Positions 1 through 8,103 of a DNA stretch of 34,805 nucleotides are shown here, one piece after another. The stretch is taken from assembly GCA_947259115.1 (NCBI GenBank), contig CAMYKS010000028.1:1-34805 (forward strand), given 5' to 3'. Every line of letters begins with the position of its first letter. Positions within the stretch are counted from its first letter, which is position 1. The notes beneath the pieces were generated by a model. The model had not been told where the DNA came from. It searched no databases and saw nothing but the letters and a program-made list of their open reading frames with translations. Position numbers and translations under genes: made by a program. This stretch comes from an uncultured Desulfobulbaceae bacterium. Lineage in GTDB: Bacteria; Desulfobacterota; Desulfobulbia; Desulfobulbales; BM004.

Positions 1-22
1 TCAAATCCGGTTGGGGACGCCA
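1..22 (+). tRNA. tRNA-Glu, 3' end only (cut by window edge)
   Basis: The first 22 bases read as the T-loop remainder, the 3' strand of the T stem (CCGGT), a 7-base acceptor strand TGGGGAC, discriminator G and an encoded CCA. This ending closely resembles the 3' end of bacterial tRNA-Glu. The body, including the anticodon, lies outside the window, so the Glu assignment rests on the acceptor strand and on the glutamate-like anticodon loop (CTTTCAT) of the degraded copy downstream. A terminator follows directly. Confidence 0.6.
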
Positions 23-30
23 TTTTAGAT

Positions 31-64
31 AAAGGCTTGCTCTTCACCAGGGCAGGCCTTTTTT
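31..64 (+). terminator. Intrinsic terminator after tRNA-Glu
   Basis: A 12-bp stem (31-42 with 50-61, including G-T pairs) encloses a 7-base loop and runs into a T tract at 59-64. It sits 9 bases after the CCA end, as expected for a tRNA terminator. Confidence 0.75.
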
Positions 65-76
65 GTTGATAACAAA

Positions 77-142
77 CCGGCCTTTCATGTCCCGATTAAC
101 AATCGGGATTCAAATCCGGTTGGGGTGTGCATTTTAAACAAA
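77..142 (+). repeat. Degenerate copy of the tRNA-Glu 3' half
   Basis: Bases 110-142 repeat bases 1-33: the first 16 are identical, and matches continue past the CCA position (27 of 33 by eye). Upstream, CCTTTCATG at 81-89 resembles a tRNA-Glu anticodon loop, and a 7-bp hairpin (CCCGATT/AATCGGG, 91-107) lies between. The acceptor end is changed (GTGTGCA instead of GACGCCA), so this is not a working tRNA. It is a decayed duplicate gene or the scar of an element that integrated at the tRNA 3' end. Bases 143-362 hold no convincing gene. Confidence 0.55.
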
Positions 143-362
143 AGATTTCAACATATACCGTTGAAACTTTGCTTATTTTTTTTACCTGTTCCTATAATGA
201 GCATCTATTTTTTCTAACAATAACTGCATGTTGTGCTGTTCATGTCCTGAGAATGCCACCCATCTTCGAGAAATTCCATTTTCAGCTCTACTTTTTAATC
301 CCATATACGATATAATTGATCTCATGATTGCTTGAATTGTTTAATTGAGAAAAGGGGTGCGT

Positions 363-839
363 ATGGATAAACTCTCAAGACTCATCGAAGAATCCATTGA
401 ACTGGAACTCAATGCTGCTGGCTTGTACGCTCTTTTTCACTGCTCCATACCAGAAGATGCCGGTTTCTGGTGGAAATTGCACCAGGAAGAAAGAAACCAT
501 GCCTCTTTGCTCTCCGCCCTGAACGAAACTTTTTTACCGGTTGATGCTTACCCTGAAAGCCTTCTTCTGCCTCGCCTGGAAAAACTGAAAGCGGTGAATG
601 CCCGGTTAAACAACCTCCTTGAAAAATTCAGAGAATATCCACCCAACAGAGAAGAGGCTTTTCGTATCGCGCTGGAGATTGAGAACTCAGCGGGTGAACT
701 GCATTTTCAAAAATTTATTGAACATGAGGATGAAACTCAGGTTGACAAAGTGTTCAAAAACCTGATCGGAAACGACAAAGATCATATACTGAGAATTAAG
801 AAATATATGAAGGAGAAAGGTATTGAAAAGCAGGAATAA
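363..839 (+). CDS. Rubrerythrin/ferritin-like diiron protein
   Basis: A 158-residue all-helical protein with a four-helix ferritin-like layout. Helix A carries acidic residues (Glu14/Glu16), helix B has the ExxH ligand pair Glu43/His46 in EERNHA, helix C has Glu105/Glu107, and helix D ends in a DxxH pair (Asp138/His141). These are the ligand positions of a non-heme diiron site as in rubrerythrin. No C-terminal rubredoxin CxxC domain is present, so this is the erythrin-only type. In the family such proteins handle peroxide or store iron in the cytoplasm of anaerobes; the exact role here is not shown. I chose the ATG at 363 because AAAGGGG lies about 6 bases upstream; a TTG further 5' lacks such a site. 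It stands alone, with no operon partner. Confidence 0.75.
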   Translation: MDKLSRLIEESIELELNAAGLYALFHCSIPEDAGFWWKLHQEERNHASLLSALNETFLPVDAYPESLLLPRLEKLKAVNARLNNLLEKFREYPPNREEAFRIALEIENSAGELHFQKFIEHEDETQVDKVFKNLIGNDKDHILRIKKYMKEKGIEKQE

Positions 840-847
840 GGATTTTA

Positions 848-952
848 TTGATTCATGAACAAATAAACAAAGAAAAATTTACACACTGCACCGCCTGCCC
901 TACAGGGTGGTGCGACAATTTACCCGATTGCGCAAAAGTCCCGTTTGTATAA
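848..952 (+). CDS. Possible 34-aa Cys-rich small protein
   Basis: A short frame starting at TTG 848, with AAGG about 7 bases upstream, encodes a peptide with four Cys in the arrangement HCTACPTGWCDN...C and stops at 950-952. It begins 8 bases after the diiron gene. The CxxCPxxWC spacing looks like a metal-binding knuckle, and the next gene is also a small Cys/Trp-rich protein, which is why I list it. Homology is not known to me, the start codon is weak, and it may be chance. Confidence 0.25.
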   Translation: MIHEQINKEKFTHCTACPTGWCDNLPDCAKVPFV

Positions 953-1034
953 ATACTTAAATACATAGATGAGTCCATTCTCGCAGTTGAACCAGCTCTG
1001 ACTTATCTGCAATATTTTATCACCAGGGGGGAAT

Positions 1035-1319
1035 ATGGTTGCCGAAAAAATGTATAATTGTTGGGATATCATGCAATGTGATGAAAATAATCCATGCCGG
1101 GTCAGGGTGGATAAAATCAGTAAATGCTGGGAATGGGTGGCATTAAACAACCAGGTTCAGTGTCAATACGGATTGTGCGACGAATGCATAGTTTATCTGT
1201 ATAACAATGAAAATACCCTTCTTACCAACTGGGAGCTTGAGCAGGTTATGATAGGCCGCGGTTTATATAAGCCGGATATTGATCTGCCTGAATCAGGAGA
1301 TGAATGGATTTATATATAA
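1035..1319 (+). CDS. Two-CW-type small Cys-rich protein
   Basis: A 94-residue soluble protein. Its N-terminal half has two CW units: NCWDIMQC (near residue 8) followed by a Cys seven positions on, and KCWEWVAL (near 32) followed by QCQYGLCDEC. Such paired C-W modules with extra Cys occur in many short proteins of Desulfobacterota, sometimes attached to signalling proteins, and are thought to bind a metal; no biochemical role is established that I know of. The C-terminal third (about 55-94) is acidic and Cys-free. The ATG at 1035 follows a GGGGGG ribosome-binding stretch. The gene is monocistronic, with no promoter that I can name. Confidence 0.65.
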   Translation: MVAEKMYNCWDIMQCDENNPCRVRVDKISKCWEWVALNNQVQCQYGLCDECIVYLYNNENTLLTNWELEQVMIGRGLYKPDIDLPESGDEWIYI

Positions 1320-2183
1320 TATAAATGAATAATCAATGGCTTACAGTTCTGTTGTAAAGTCAAAAAGACAATTTTCAGCGCACCAGCAACTGCAAGTACT
1401 TACGGTGAATATATTTTAAGCTGAATATCTTTAGGTAAGTTAAAAAAGCTTGTAATTTCTTCACTTGGTCACCATCACTCTTCACGGTGCGGGACGTGAA
1501 ATGTACATTTCAGGAGATTTCTGTCATTCCTGCAAACGCAGGAATCCTTTATATTCCTGTGACCAGGATCCGGCTTGCTTCGCTCTGTCGGGAATGACAC
1601 CCTGTCGAGTCAACTACTCTCGTCCATAGAAGCCATGAGCAAGTAGTCTCCCTGCTGGATTCGGTGGTAATCAATTGTTTTTATTGTTCCTTTTTGCAAA
1701 CATGCGCCCCTTTCCATTTCTCGCCATCACGGGCAACTAAAATCGCTCCTTTTATTATTTGTTTATGCCAGGCAGAATACATTATGTATAATTCCCCTTC
1801 CGGGTTAACAGGCCAGGTAAAATTCCTTATTACTTATTTCCAGAATGGTATTTTCGTTTCCTAAAATGGAGAACTGATGCTTCATGAGTTCATCGTAAAA
1901 TTGTTTTCACCTTTTTCCGAACAGGCAAGTGAAGAACCATGGGTCAGCTCTTTGATACGTTCAGAATCATTCTGTTTTACAGCTGTAAGATAACCAGGAA
2001 CAAATCATTCCTGCCGTCCGGCATTTCAGCAGAATATGCTGGGATAGACATGTCCGAATATGTGGATTGATTCTAAACCTAATGTGCTATTTACAATTAT
2101 ATCTAATATAGGTTACTATTCTTTTAGTCCTGGTCTGAGAAATATTCACAAATATCATGATCGAAGGGCAAGAGGAAGGTATC
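1320..2183. other. Long non-coding stretch
   Basis: About 0.86 kb without a credible gene. It holds the REP-like element, a 14-bp perfect palindrome GAAATGTACATTTC (1498-1511) and AT-rich sequence. A 66-codon frame near 1664-1864 lacks a ribosome-binding site, is of low-complexity hydrophobic composition and is probably chance. Confidence 0.5.
1522..1599. repeat. REP-like inverted-repeat element
   Basis: The block begins TGTCATTCC and ends with its exact inverse GGAATGACA, 78 bp in all. Just inside the left end is a hairpin (ATTCCTGC AAAC GCAGGAAT). TGTCATTCC...GGAATGACA ends are the hallmark of a dispersed intergenic repeat seen in many proteobacterial genomes. It has no coding capacity. 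Confidence 0.55.
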
Positions 2184-2594
2184 ATGAAAGATAAAGAATA
2201 CAAGGTTGTAGTTCATTACATTGGTGGCAAACTGGCCAAAGGCTACACCTTTGACTTCAATCAGGACCGGGACATATTTCATCTTTTCACCACCCAGGAA
2301 CAGATTGACGGGGTAGAAGTCTCACACCATGATCTCAAAGCTGTTTTTTTTGTTAAATGCTTCGATGGGAACCCGGACTACAGATGTCCTGAAATAAGTG
2401 ATGATGAAGTGAAATGTCTCTCGGGAATGAAACTGAAGGTCAATTTCAAAGATGGCGAATGCCTGTTTGCCAGCACCAGGGGTTACAGCCCGGCAAGAAA
2501 AGGATTCTTTGTTCTGCCCCTGGACAAAGAGGACAATAATCACAAAATATATGTCGTCAAATCCTCTACAGAGTCAGTTGAAATTATACGATAA
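2184..2594 (+). CDS. Conserved small protein (DUF6982-like)
   Basis: A 136-residue beta-rich soluble protein. It opens with YKVVVHYIGGKLAKGYT, followed by a DLKAVFFVKCFDGNPDY block near the middle and a closing block with GYSPARKGFFVLP. This three-block pattern matches small proteins of Geobacter and Desulfobacterota that I recall as DUF6982; the family name is from memory and the function is unknown. I prefer the ATG at 2184 because AGAGGAAGG lies 5 bases upstream; the earlier in-frame ATG at 2157 has no such site. It converges with the DUF1566 gene, whose stop is 16 bases away, and no clear terminator separates them. Confidence 0.6.
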   Translation: MKDKEYKVVVHYIGGKLAKGYTFDFNQDRDIFHLFTTQEQIDGVEVSHHDLKAVFFVKCFDGNPDYRCPEISDDEVKCLSGMKLKVNFKDGECLFASTRGYSPARKGFFVLPLDKEDNNHKIYVVKSSTESVEIIR

Positions 2595-2609
2595 CCGTTG
2601 CCGGCTTGA

Positions 2610-3155
2610 CTATTTCTCCTTTACAACCTTTTGAATGTTTCCCCCTCTCACTGCCCGAACCTGACGATTTGTTTTTTTATTGCGTGTTTTCCCGAACTTG
2701 ACCTTTTCGTTAAAAATTTCCCCACTACCACATTTGCGCCAGGTCATATAAGATGAAGGAACCGTATTGGGAAAAAAATCCCTGTTTATATAGGGTTCAG
2801 ATCCTTTAACCCTTATAGATCGGAGCTCATCGGTAGTCGGAAGGCGCCAGTCTGTGAAACCGCCGAATTGCATCTGGTTCAGCTGGCCAATAAAAATTTC
2901 TTGAGCCCCGTCCCAATCATACCCGGCATTCATGTCATGGATTGATCCGTCCGCTGTTTTGACTTCCCAGATCATACCGGTTGTATTGTCCCGCACCATT
3001 GCCCAGTTTGGTGCATCTTTTGGAAGTTCCTGTCCCATGCTGTCAAGTTTGGCAAACTTTTCACCGCTCTGCTCAACATCTTCGGCTTGGACCCAAAAAA
3101 CAGAATTGCCGAAAATCAACAGCAAACAGGCTAAAATTACATGTACACTCTTCAT
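2610..3155 (-). CDS. Secreted DUF1566 (Lcl C-terminal-like) protein
   Basis: A 181-residue exported protein. Residues 1-24 form a signal peptide (Lys-containing start, hydrophobic core, cleavage near VQAED). The rest carries the typical DUF1566 layout: an N-terminal WAMVRDNTTGMIWEVK strand, then FGGFTDWRLPTTDELRSI, then a C-terminal QVRAVRGG strand. Proteins of this family are extracytoplasmic in many Gram-negative bacteria, and their function is unclear. AAGGAG lies 5 bases before the ATG. The gene follows qmcA by about 40 bases on the same strand and may be co-transcribed with the nfeD-qmcA pair. Confidence 0.7.
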   Translation of the reverse strand: MKSVHVILACLLLIFGNSVFWVQAEDVEQSGEKFAKLDSMGQELPKDAPNWAMVRDNTTGMIWEVKTADGSIHDMNAGYDWDGAQEIFIGQLNQMQFGGFTDWRLPTTDELRSIRVKGSEPYINRDFFPNTVPSSYMTWRKCGSGEIFNEKVKFGKTRNKKTNRQVRAVRGGNIQKVVKEK

Positions 3156-3194
3156 GCGGCTCCTTACTGTTCAGATATCATTCCGTGACCTGGT

Positions 3195-4133
3195 TTATAA
3201 TTCTTCGGCTGCGGTCTTAGAACCGGTATGTTTCAAAGTCGACATTGCTGTTGCAACCATTGATGCTACATCCGTCAGGTTGCCCGGCAGAATCATGGTG
3301 TTATTCTCCTTGGCCAGCTTGCCAAACTGGTCAAGATACTTCTTTGCCACATCAAGGTTTGCAGCATCCTGACCGCCGGGAGATGAGAGGGCTTGGGCGA
3401 CTTTTATTATTCCCTCAGCAGTGGCCTCTGCAACTTTCAGGATTTCCTGGGCCCGCCCTTCAGCCTCGTTAATGCGCTTCATTTTTTCACCCTCAGAAAG
3501 GGCGATGGCTTCCGACCTATCACCCTCAGCCCGATTTATAACTGCCTGACGTTCACCTTCTGACCGGGCAATCTCAGCCCGCTTCTCCCGTTCGGCCCGC
3601 ATCTGTTTTTCCATTGCCTCAAGCACTGTACGAGGCGGCTGGATATCTTTTATCTCGTAGCGTAAAACCTTCACTCCCCAGTTCTGGGCCGCCTCATCCA
3701 AAGCATTGACAACCTGCATATTGAGTGTTTCGCGGGCCTCAAAAGTATTATCAAGCGATATTTTACCGATAGCAGAGCGCAGGCTGGTCTGGGCCAGCTG
3801 GGTGGCCGCAAAATGATAATCATCTATGCCATAGGCCGACTGTTGGGAATTAACCACCTGAAGATAAAGGACTCCATCCACTTCCATGGTGACATTATCA
3901 GAGGTGATACAGGTCTGGGCTGTTATATCAATGGGCTCCTCTTTGAGGACACGTTTATAGGCAATCTTGTCGAAAAAAGGGATAAGAATATGAAAACCGG
4001 CACTTAAAGTCGTACGGTACTTCCCCAACCGTTCGATTACATATTCACTCCGCTGCGGAACAACAACTGCTGTTTTTAAAAGAACAACAAAAACAAACGC
4101 AACTAAAACACCTACACCGGTTAACATTTCCAT
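3195..4133 (-). CDS. qmcA: SPFH/Band 7 membrane protein, QmcA/paraslipin type
   Basis: A 312-residue stomatin-family protein. Residues about 4-26 form a single membrane anchor; the Band 7/SPFH domain follows (VPQRSEYVIERLGKY, then ITSDNVTMEVDGVLYLQV); residues about 175-250 form a long charged coiled coil with Glu-Gly/Ala repeats (RSEGERQAVINRAEGD); the tail is short. Proteins of this type oligomerise into membrane microdomain scaffolds and are thought to guard membrane protein quality. The start overlaps the stop of the upstream nfeD-like gene by one base (TAATG on the minus strand), so the two are translationally coupled, the partnership seen with qmcA/ybbJ in E. coli. Confidence 0.85.
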   Translation of the reverse strand: MEMLTGVGVLVAFVFVVLLKTAVVVPQRSEYVIERLGKYRTTLSAGFHILIPFFDKIAYKRVLKEEPIDITAQTCITSDNVTMEVDGVLYLQVVNSQQSAYGIDDYHFAATQLAQTSLRSAIGKISLDNTFEARETLNMQVVNALDEAAQNWGVKVLRYEIKDIQPPRTVLEAMEKQMRAEREKRAEIARSEGERQAVINRAEGDRSEAIALSEGEKMKRINEAEGRAQEILKVAEATAEGIIKVAQALSSPGGQDAANLDVAKKYLDQFGKLAKENNTMILPGNLTDVASMVATAMSTLKHTGSKTAAEEL

Positions 4134-4594
4134 TATTTTTCCTCCTCATTCTCGGATAAAAGACGAACTTTTACTTCAAGATTATTCTGCTCAATAATTT
4201 TAACTGTAGCGCCGGTCTTGATTGGCATATCCGCCTCTGCCTTCCAGAAAGAACCCCCAAATTTGACCCGTCCTTTGGCAGGAGGAATAATATCTTCCGT
4301 CACAACACCGCTATCAGAAACCGGCTGGGCCTTGATATAGGGATCATCTGACTGGGATGTGCCGATAAAAACAGCCTGAATATATTTCCGAAGCAAAAAC
4401 AGGGTTATAAGTGAAGTAACAAGAAAGACTCCCAGCTGGGCCGAAAGTGAAAGGTCCAGCAGAAAAACGGCCAGTGCAGTGCACCATGCTCCGATACCGA
4501 AAAAGAAAATAATAAAACCCGGCAACGCCAGTTCAAAAACAAAAAAAGCGATACCAACGAGAAACCAGGCCAGAATTGGTGATATTGAGGGCAT
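4133..4594 (-). CDS. NfeD-family membrane protein
   Basis: A 153-residue protein with hydrophobic segments at about 8-30 and 37-68, then a soluble C-terminal OB-fold-like domain (about 90-150: GRVKFGGSFWKAEADMPIKTGATVKIIEQNNLEVKV, given here only as the region's character). This is the short NfeD type (YbbJ/NfeD1b) without the ClpP-like protease domain. It is the usual partner of stomatin-like proteins, and here it directly precedes and overlaps one. AGGAG lies 6 bases upstream of the ATG. Confidence 0.8.
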   Translation of the reverse strand: MPSISPILAWFLVGIAFFVFELALPGFIIFFFGIGAWCTALAVFLLDLSLSAQLGVFLVTSLITLFLLRKYIQAVFIGTSQSDDPYIKAQPVSDSGVVTEDIIPPAKGRVKFGGSFWKAEADMPIKTGATVKIIEQNNLEVKVRLLSENEEEK

Positions 4595-4622
4595 AATTCT
4601 CCTATCGTAAATGAGTAAGTCA

Positions 4623-4680
4623 TGAGGCGTGATGCCTTTACTGATGGAAATTATACTATCATATACTAGGAGTGAAAGGC
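4623..4680 (-). promoter_or_regulatory. Possible sigma-70 promoter of nfeD-qmcA
   Basis: On the minus strand a TATAAT hexamer occupies 4650-4655, about 56 bases upstream of the nfeD start. The -35 region is poor (TTCACT at a short 15-base spacing, or TTGCCT further out), so this is a weak call based mainly on the -10 box. Confidence 0.3.
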
Positions 4681-4716
4681 AAGTGACAGCGGGCTCAGAT
4701 AGGCGGCGGGAATTTA

Positions 4717-7476
4717 TTAACTAGCTCTTGCCGCCAGTTTCCTCAAAACATAAGGTAGAATCCCGCCATGGTTATAATACTCGATCTCAATTTCCGTATC
4801 CAGCCTGGCCATTACCTCAAACTCTCTGGAGCGGCCGTCTTCCTTTCGGGCTGTTACTTTCAGTATATTTTGCGGTACAAGATCATCAATGCCTGAAATT
4901 GAAAAAACTTCAGTTCCATCCAGCCCGTGCTCCTCACTGTTCTCATCGTTAATGAAGACCAGAGGTAATACACCCATGCCAACCAGGTTGCTCCGGTGAA
5001 TACGTTCAAAAGAGCTGGCGATAACAGCCTTTACTCCCAGGAGATGGCTACCCTTGGCAGCCCAGTCGCGTGAAGACCCGGTCCCATACTCCCTGCCGCC
5101 CAGGATAACGAGAGGGGTCCCTTCTTTTCTGTACTCCGCAGCAGCATCATAAATGAACATTTCTTTCCTTTCCGGAAACTTGATAGTAAAGCTTCCCTCA
5201 ACAGGATCAGCCAGTTTGTTTTTTATCCGGATATTACCAAAGGTACCACGTAGCATCACTTCATGGTTGCCCCTTCGGGAACCGTATGAATTAAAATCTG
5301 CCGGCATCACCGAATGTTCAGAGAGATACTTCCCGGCCGGGTAGTCTTGGGGGATGGAACCGGCCGGTGAGATATGATCGGTTGTCACCGTATCACCCAG
5401 CATGAGCAAGACCCTGGCATTTTGTATGTTTGCAGGTTTTTCCGGCCCAGGAGATATGTTTACAAAATAAGGTGCCTCCCTGATATAAGTCGAACCTTTA
5501 TCCCAGGCAAAGGTAGCACTTTCAGCCGTCTGCAGGTCCTGCCAGAAGCTATCACCTTCAAAGATATGCCGATACCTCTCTGTAAAAAAATCGGATTGCA
5601 CATACTGTTCTACATATTTCCTTATCTCCTGATCAGATGGCCACAGCTCCTCTAAAAGTACCGGTTTTCCATGTTGGTCATACCCTATGGGCTCCTTCTC
5701 TAAATTAATATCAATTCGTCCGGCCAGGGCAAATGCTATGACCAGCATGGGAGAAGCCAGGAAATTTGATTTCACTTTCTGGTGAATGCGGGCTTCGAAA
5801 TTACGGTTGCCGGAGAGCACTGCGGCTACATTAAGATCATGTTCATCAACTAATCTGCTCACTTCTGGGACAAGAGGGCCACTGTTGCCGATACAGGTTG
5901 TGCAGCCGTAGGCAGCGAGGTGAAAACCAAGCTTTTCCAGGAAGGGCTTGAGCCCGGAGTACTCAAGGTAATCCGTGACTACTTTTGAGCCTGGGGCCAG
6001 TGATGGCTTGACAAAGGATGGAGTTTTCAGACCCCTTTTTACCGCATTTCTTGCCAGGAGTGCCGCACCCAGCATTACCGATGGATTTGAAGTGTTTGTG
6101 CAGGAAGTGATAGCAGCAATGACAACACTGCCGTCCCCAAACACCTCTTTCTGGCCTCTGATTTCGATGTCAAGATGTCTCTGATTGATTGGAACGCAGT
6201 GTCTTGTTTTTCTGGTTTCGCTGCCTGATTCATCAAAAAAGGTTGATATTTCACACACGTCAGTATCGCATTGATAGTCACAACCGATAATATGAGCAAA
6301 GGTTTCCTTGAGATCACGAAGGCAAACCATGTCCTGCGGTCGGGCCGGGCCCGCAACCGATGGCTCTACAAAGGCAAGATCAACTTCTACTATATCAGTA
6401 TAATCAGGATCAACCTCACCGGTATAGTAAAGTTGCATGGCTCGAGCGCAGTAATCTATTATAGCGGCCCTGTCTGAACGGTTTGTCATATTGAAGTAGT
6501 CGACCGTCTGCTCATCAATTGGGAAAAAGCCCATGGTCGCTCCATATTCTGGAGCCATGTTGGCAACAGTTGCCCGATCGGGAACGGACAAGTGTTTCAT
6601 ACCGGGTCCGAAAAACTCTACAAACTTTTCTACCACATTATATTCGCGCAGGATCTTGGTCACGTGAAGCACCATATCGGTTGATGTTACACCCGGTCCA
6701 AGCTTTCCGATCAACCGCACTCCAATAACCTGTGGAATTGTCATGTAGTACGGCTGACCGAGCATGACCGCCTCTGCCTCTATCCCGCCTACACCCCATC
6801 CGGCAACGCCGATTCCGTTAATCATGGTTGTGTGGGAGTCGGTGCCGACAAGGGTATCGGGAAAAGCGAACAGGTCTTTCTCCCGGTCCTTGGTCATAAT
6901 GGCCTGACCTAAATATTCCAGGTTGACCTGGTGGCATATCCCTGAACAGGGCGGGACAACCCGAAAGCCGTCAAAACTTTTCTGAGCCCATTTCAGCAAC
7001 CTGTAGCGTTCACTGTTTCTTTCATATTCCTTCTCAGCATTCTGCTGCAGACTCTCAGCGGTTCCGAAATAATCCACCTGCACTGAATGATCAACAATCA
7101 GATCCACCGGTACCTGCGGATTGATTATGGTTGGGTCGCCTCCCAATCGGACCATGGCATCACGCATGGCGGCCAGGTCAACCACAGCCGGAACTCCTGT
7201 AAAATCCTGCATCAACACACGTTCGGGATGAAAGGGGATTTCCACCGGAGTATCATATTTTTTTTGCCAGTGTACTATTTTCAGTAGGTCTTCCTCATGT
7301 ACTATCCGACCGTCAAGCTTCCTCAGCAGGTTTTCAATCAATACCCTTATGGAAAAAGGCAGCGAGCCTATTTCAGCCATTCCTTGACTGGCAAGTCTGC
7401 CTATGTCATAGACCGTGAATTGACTGCCTTTGACAGGTATCTGGCAGGTAAAATCCTTCTTCAACATAGCACTCAC
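4717..7476 (-). CDS. acnA: Aconitate hydratase, AcnA/IRP1 type
   Basis: A 919-residue cytoplasmic enzyme that interconverts citrate and isocitrate in the TCA cycle, here possibly in the oxidative or reductive direction. All AcnA landmarks are present: VLMQDFTGVPAVVD (about 87-100), GTDSHTTM (211-218), the 4Fe-4S ligands Cys459 (SCTNTSNPS) and Cys525/Cys528 (YGCTTCIG), and a C-terminal swivel domain with GSRRGNHEVM, GGREYGTGSSRDWAAKG and SFERIHRSNLVGMGVLPL. The length matches the family (about 890-920). The frame opens with GTG at 7476 behind GAGGG; the ATG three codons later (7467) is the alternative. The gene is monocistronic between its own promoter and the nfeD promoter region. Confidence 0.95.
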   Translation of the reverse strand: MSAMLKKDFTCQIPVKGSQFTVYDIGRLASQGMAEIGSLPFSIRVLIENLLRKLDGRIVHEEDLLKIVHWQKKYDTPVEIPFHPERVLMQDFTGVPAVVDLAAMRDAMVRLGGDPTIINPQVPVDLIVDHSVQVDYFGTAESLQQNAEKEYERNSERYRLLKWAQKSFDGFRVVPPCSGICHQVNLEYLGQAIMTKDREKDLFAFPDTLVGTDSHTTMINGIGVAGWGVGGIEAEAVMLGQPYYMTIPQVIGVRLIGKLGPGVTSTDMVLHVTKILREYNVVEKFVEFFGPGMKHLSVPDRATVANMAPEYGATMGFFPIDEQTVDYFNMTNRSDRAAIIDYCARAMQLYYTGEVDPDYTDIVEVDLAFVEPSVAGPARPQDMVCLRDLKETFAHIIGCDYQCDTDVCEISTFFDESGSETRKTRHCVPINQRHLDIEIRGQKEVFGDGSVVIAAITSCTNTSNPSVMLGAALLARNAVKRGLKTPSFVKPSLAPGSKVVTDYLEYSGLKPFLEKLGFHLAAYGCTTCIGNSGPLVPEVSRLVDEHDLNVAAVLSGNRNFEARIHQKVKSNFLASPMLVIAFALAGRIDINLEKEPIGYDQHGKPVLLEELWPSDQEIRKYVEQYVQSDFFTERYRHIFEGDSFWQDLQTAESATFAWDKGSTYIREAPYFVNISPGPEKPANIQNARVLLMLGDTVTTDHISPAGSIPQDYPAGKYLSEHSVMPADFNSYGSRRGNHEVMLRGTFGNIRIKNKLADPVEGSFTIKFPERKEMFIYDAAAEYRKEGTPLVILGGREYGTGSSRDWAAKGSHLLGVKAVIASSFERIHRSNLVGMGVLPLVFINDENSEEHGLDGTEVFSISGIDDLVPQNILKVTARKEDGRSREFEVMARLDTEIEIEYYNHGGILPYVLRKLAARAS

Positions 7477-7537
7477 AACTCATTAACCCTCTGTAAATAA
7501 AAGGGGTTATCTTGGGTATAGTTTACATCATATATCC

Positions 7538-7566
7538 ATTATACCACAGGCGGCAGGTTCAGTATG
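7538..7566 (-). promoter_or_regulatory. Extended -10 promoter of acnA
   Basis: On the minus strand TGGTATAAT gives a perfect -10 (7538-7543) with the upstream TG of an extended -10. The -35 is poorly conserved. The predicted start near 7531 leaves a leader of about 55 bases before the aconitase start codon. Confidence 0.5.
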
Positions 7567-7815
7567 CAGCTTCGTTGAGTTTTGACTGACTCCATTTCCC
7601 TCTGGGAGAAGCTGAGCAGGCTATGTGTGAGCCGAGTATGATTTTCGTTGCAAGCATTGCTCTAGTGTTGCTCATAAAATACAGCTATCTATTGTCAGAA
7701 AAAGGCTTTTTTTTAGTTTGATACAGCAATATTTATCTAAGTGTACAAATTCCTCTACGTGTTCTTTACGTTCACATCATGGAGAGCGGTACGAAATCAC
7801 TCACAAAACGATTCT

Positions 7816-7864
7816 GTTACCGTTCGGTAACTAAAATGAAACGGAAACGTTACCAAACGGTAAA
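7816..7864. promoter_or_regulatory. Paired activator sites GTTACC-N4-GGTAAC upstream of nrfHA
   Basis: Two palindromes: 7816-7831, perfect (GTTACC GTTC GGTAAC), and 7849-7864, with 15 of 16 positions matching. Their centres are 33 bp apart, about three helical turns. They lie roughly 72 and 105 bp upstream of the -12 box of the sigma-54 element, the usual position for enhancer-binding protein sites. The same palindrome recurs upstream of the kinase gene and of napD. Confidence 0.75.
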
Positions 7865-7914
7865 GTTGCAAACCGCGTCACCTGTAACATTTCGATATTA
7901 TGACATTTTAATTC

Positions 7915-7930
7915 TGGCATGGCGCTTGCT
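7915..7930 (+). promoter_or_regulatory. Sigma-54 promoter of nrfHA
   Basis: TGGCAT-N5-TTGCT matches the -24/-12 consensus (TGGCAY-N5-TTGCW) with exact GG-to-GC spacing of 12. Transcription would start near 7941 and leave a leader of about 160 bases. In that leader GAGTAG (8074-8079) can pair with either of two CTACTC copies (8034-8039, 8065-8070). Confidence 0.75.
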
Positions 7931-8103
7931 ATTACAATTGGTAAGACAAGGTTGGTTATGGATATGGGAACAGTGGGAGCTTGCTCTTCATAAGTATTAG
8001 GTAGTTTTTGCCCAATAATTCCCTCCCTCATGCCTACTCGGGACTGCGTTTTAACTGGAAGAAACTACTCATAGAGTAGGTTACACAACTCAAGGGGGTG
8101 GCT

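Larger units (their letters stand above)
7501..8103. other. Regulatory intergenic region between acnA and nrfH
   Basis: About 0.6 kb without a credible gene. It contains the acnA promoter (minus strand), the operator pair, the sigma-54 promoter and the nrfH leader. Bases 7560-7800 show nothing I can name beyond a short A/T hairpin near 7703-7720. Confidence 0.6.

Noticed and set aside
1..142. The two repeats at the left end as a CRISPR fragment
   Set aside because: Only two imperfect copies, and they match a tRNA 3' end; no CRISPR array or cas genes occur in the window.
127..315. 62-codon plus-strand frame after the tRNA remnant
   Set aside because: Starts inside the tRNA repeat, lacks a ribosome-binding site and has Phe/Cys-rich composition typical of translated AT-rich non-coding DNA.
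1664..1864. 66-codon plus-strand frame in the long spacer
   Set aside because: No ribosome-binding site, no family resemblance, odd composition.
2932..3372. 146-codon plus-strand frame opposite the DUF1566 and qmcA genes
   Set aside because: Antisense shadow spanning the end of one well-supported gene and the start of another.
7831..8031. 66-codon minus-strand frame
   Set aside because: Lies across the operator pair and the sigma-54 promoter of nrfHA; no ribosome-binding site.
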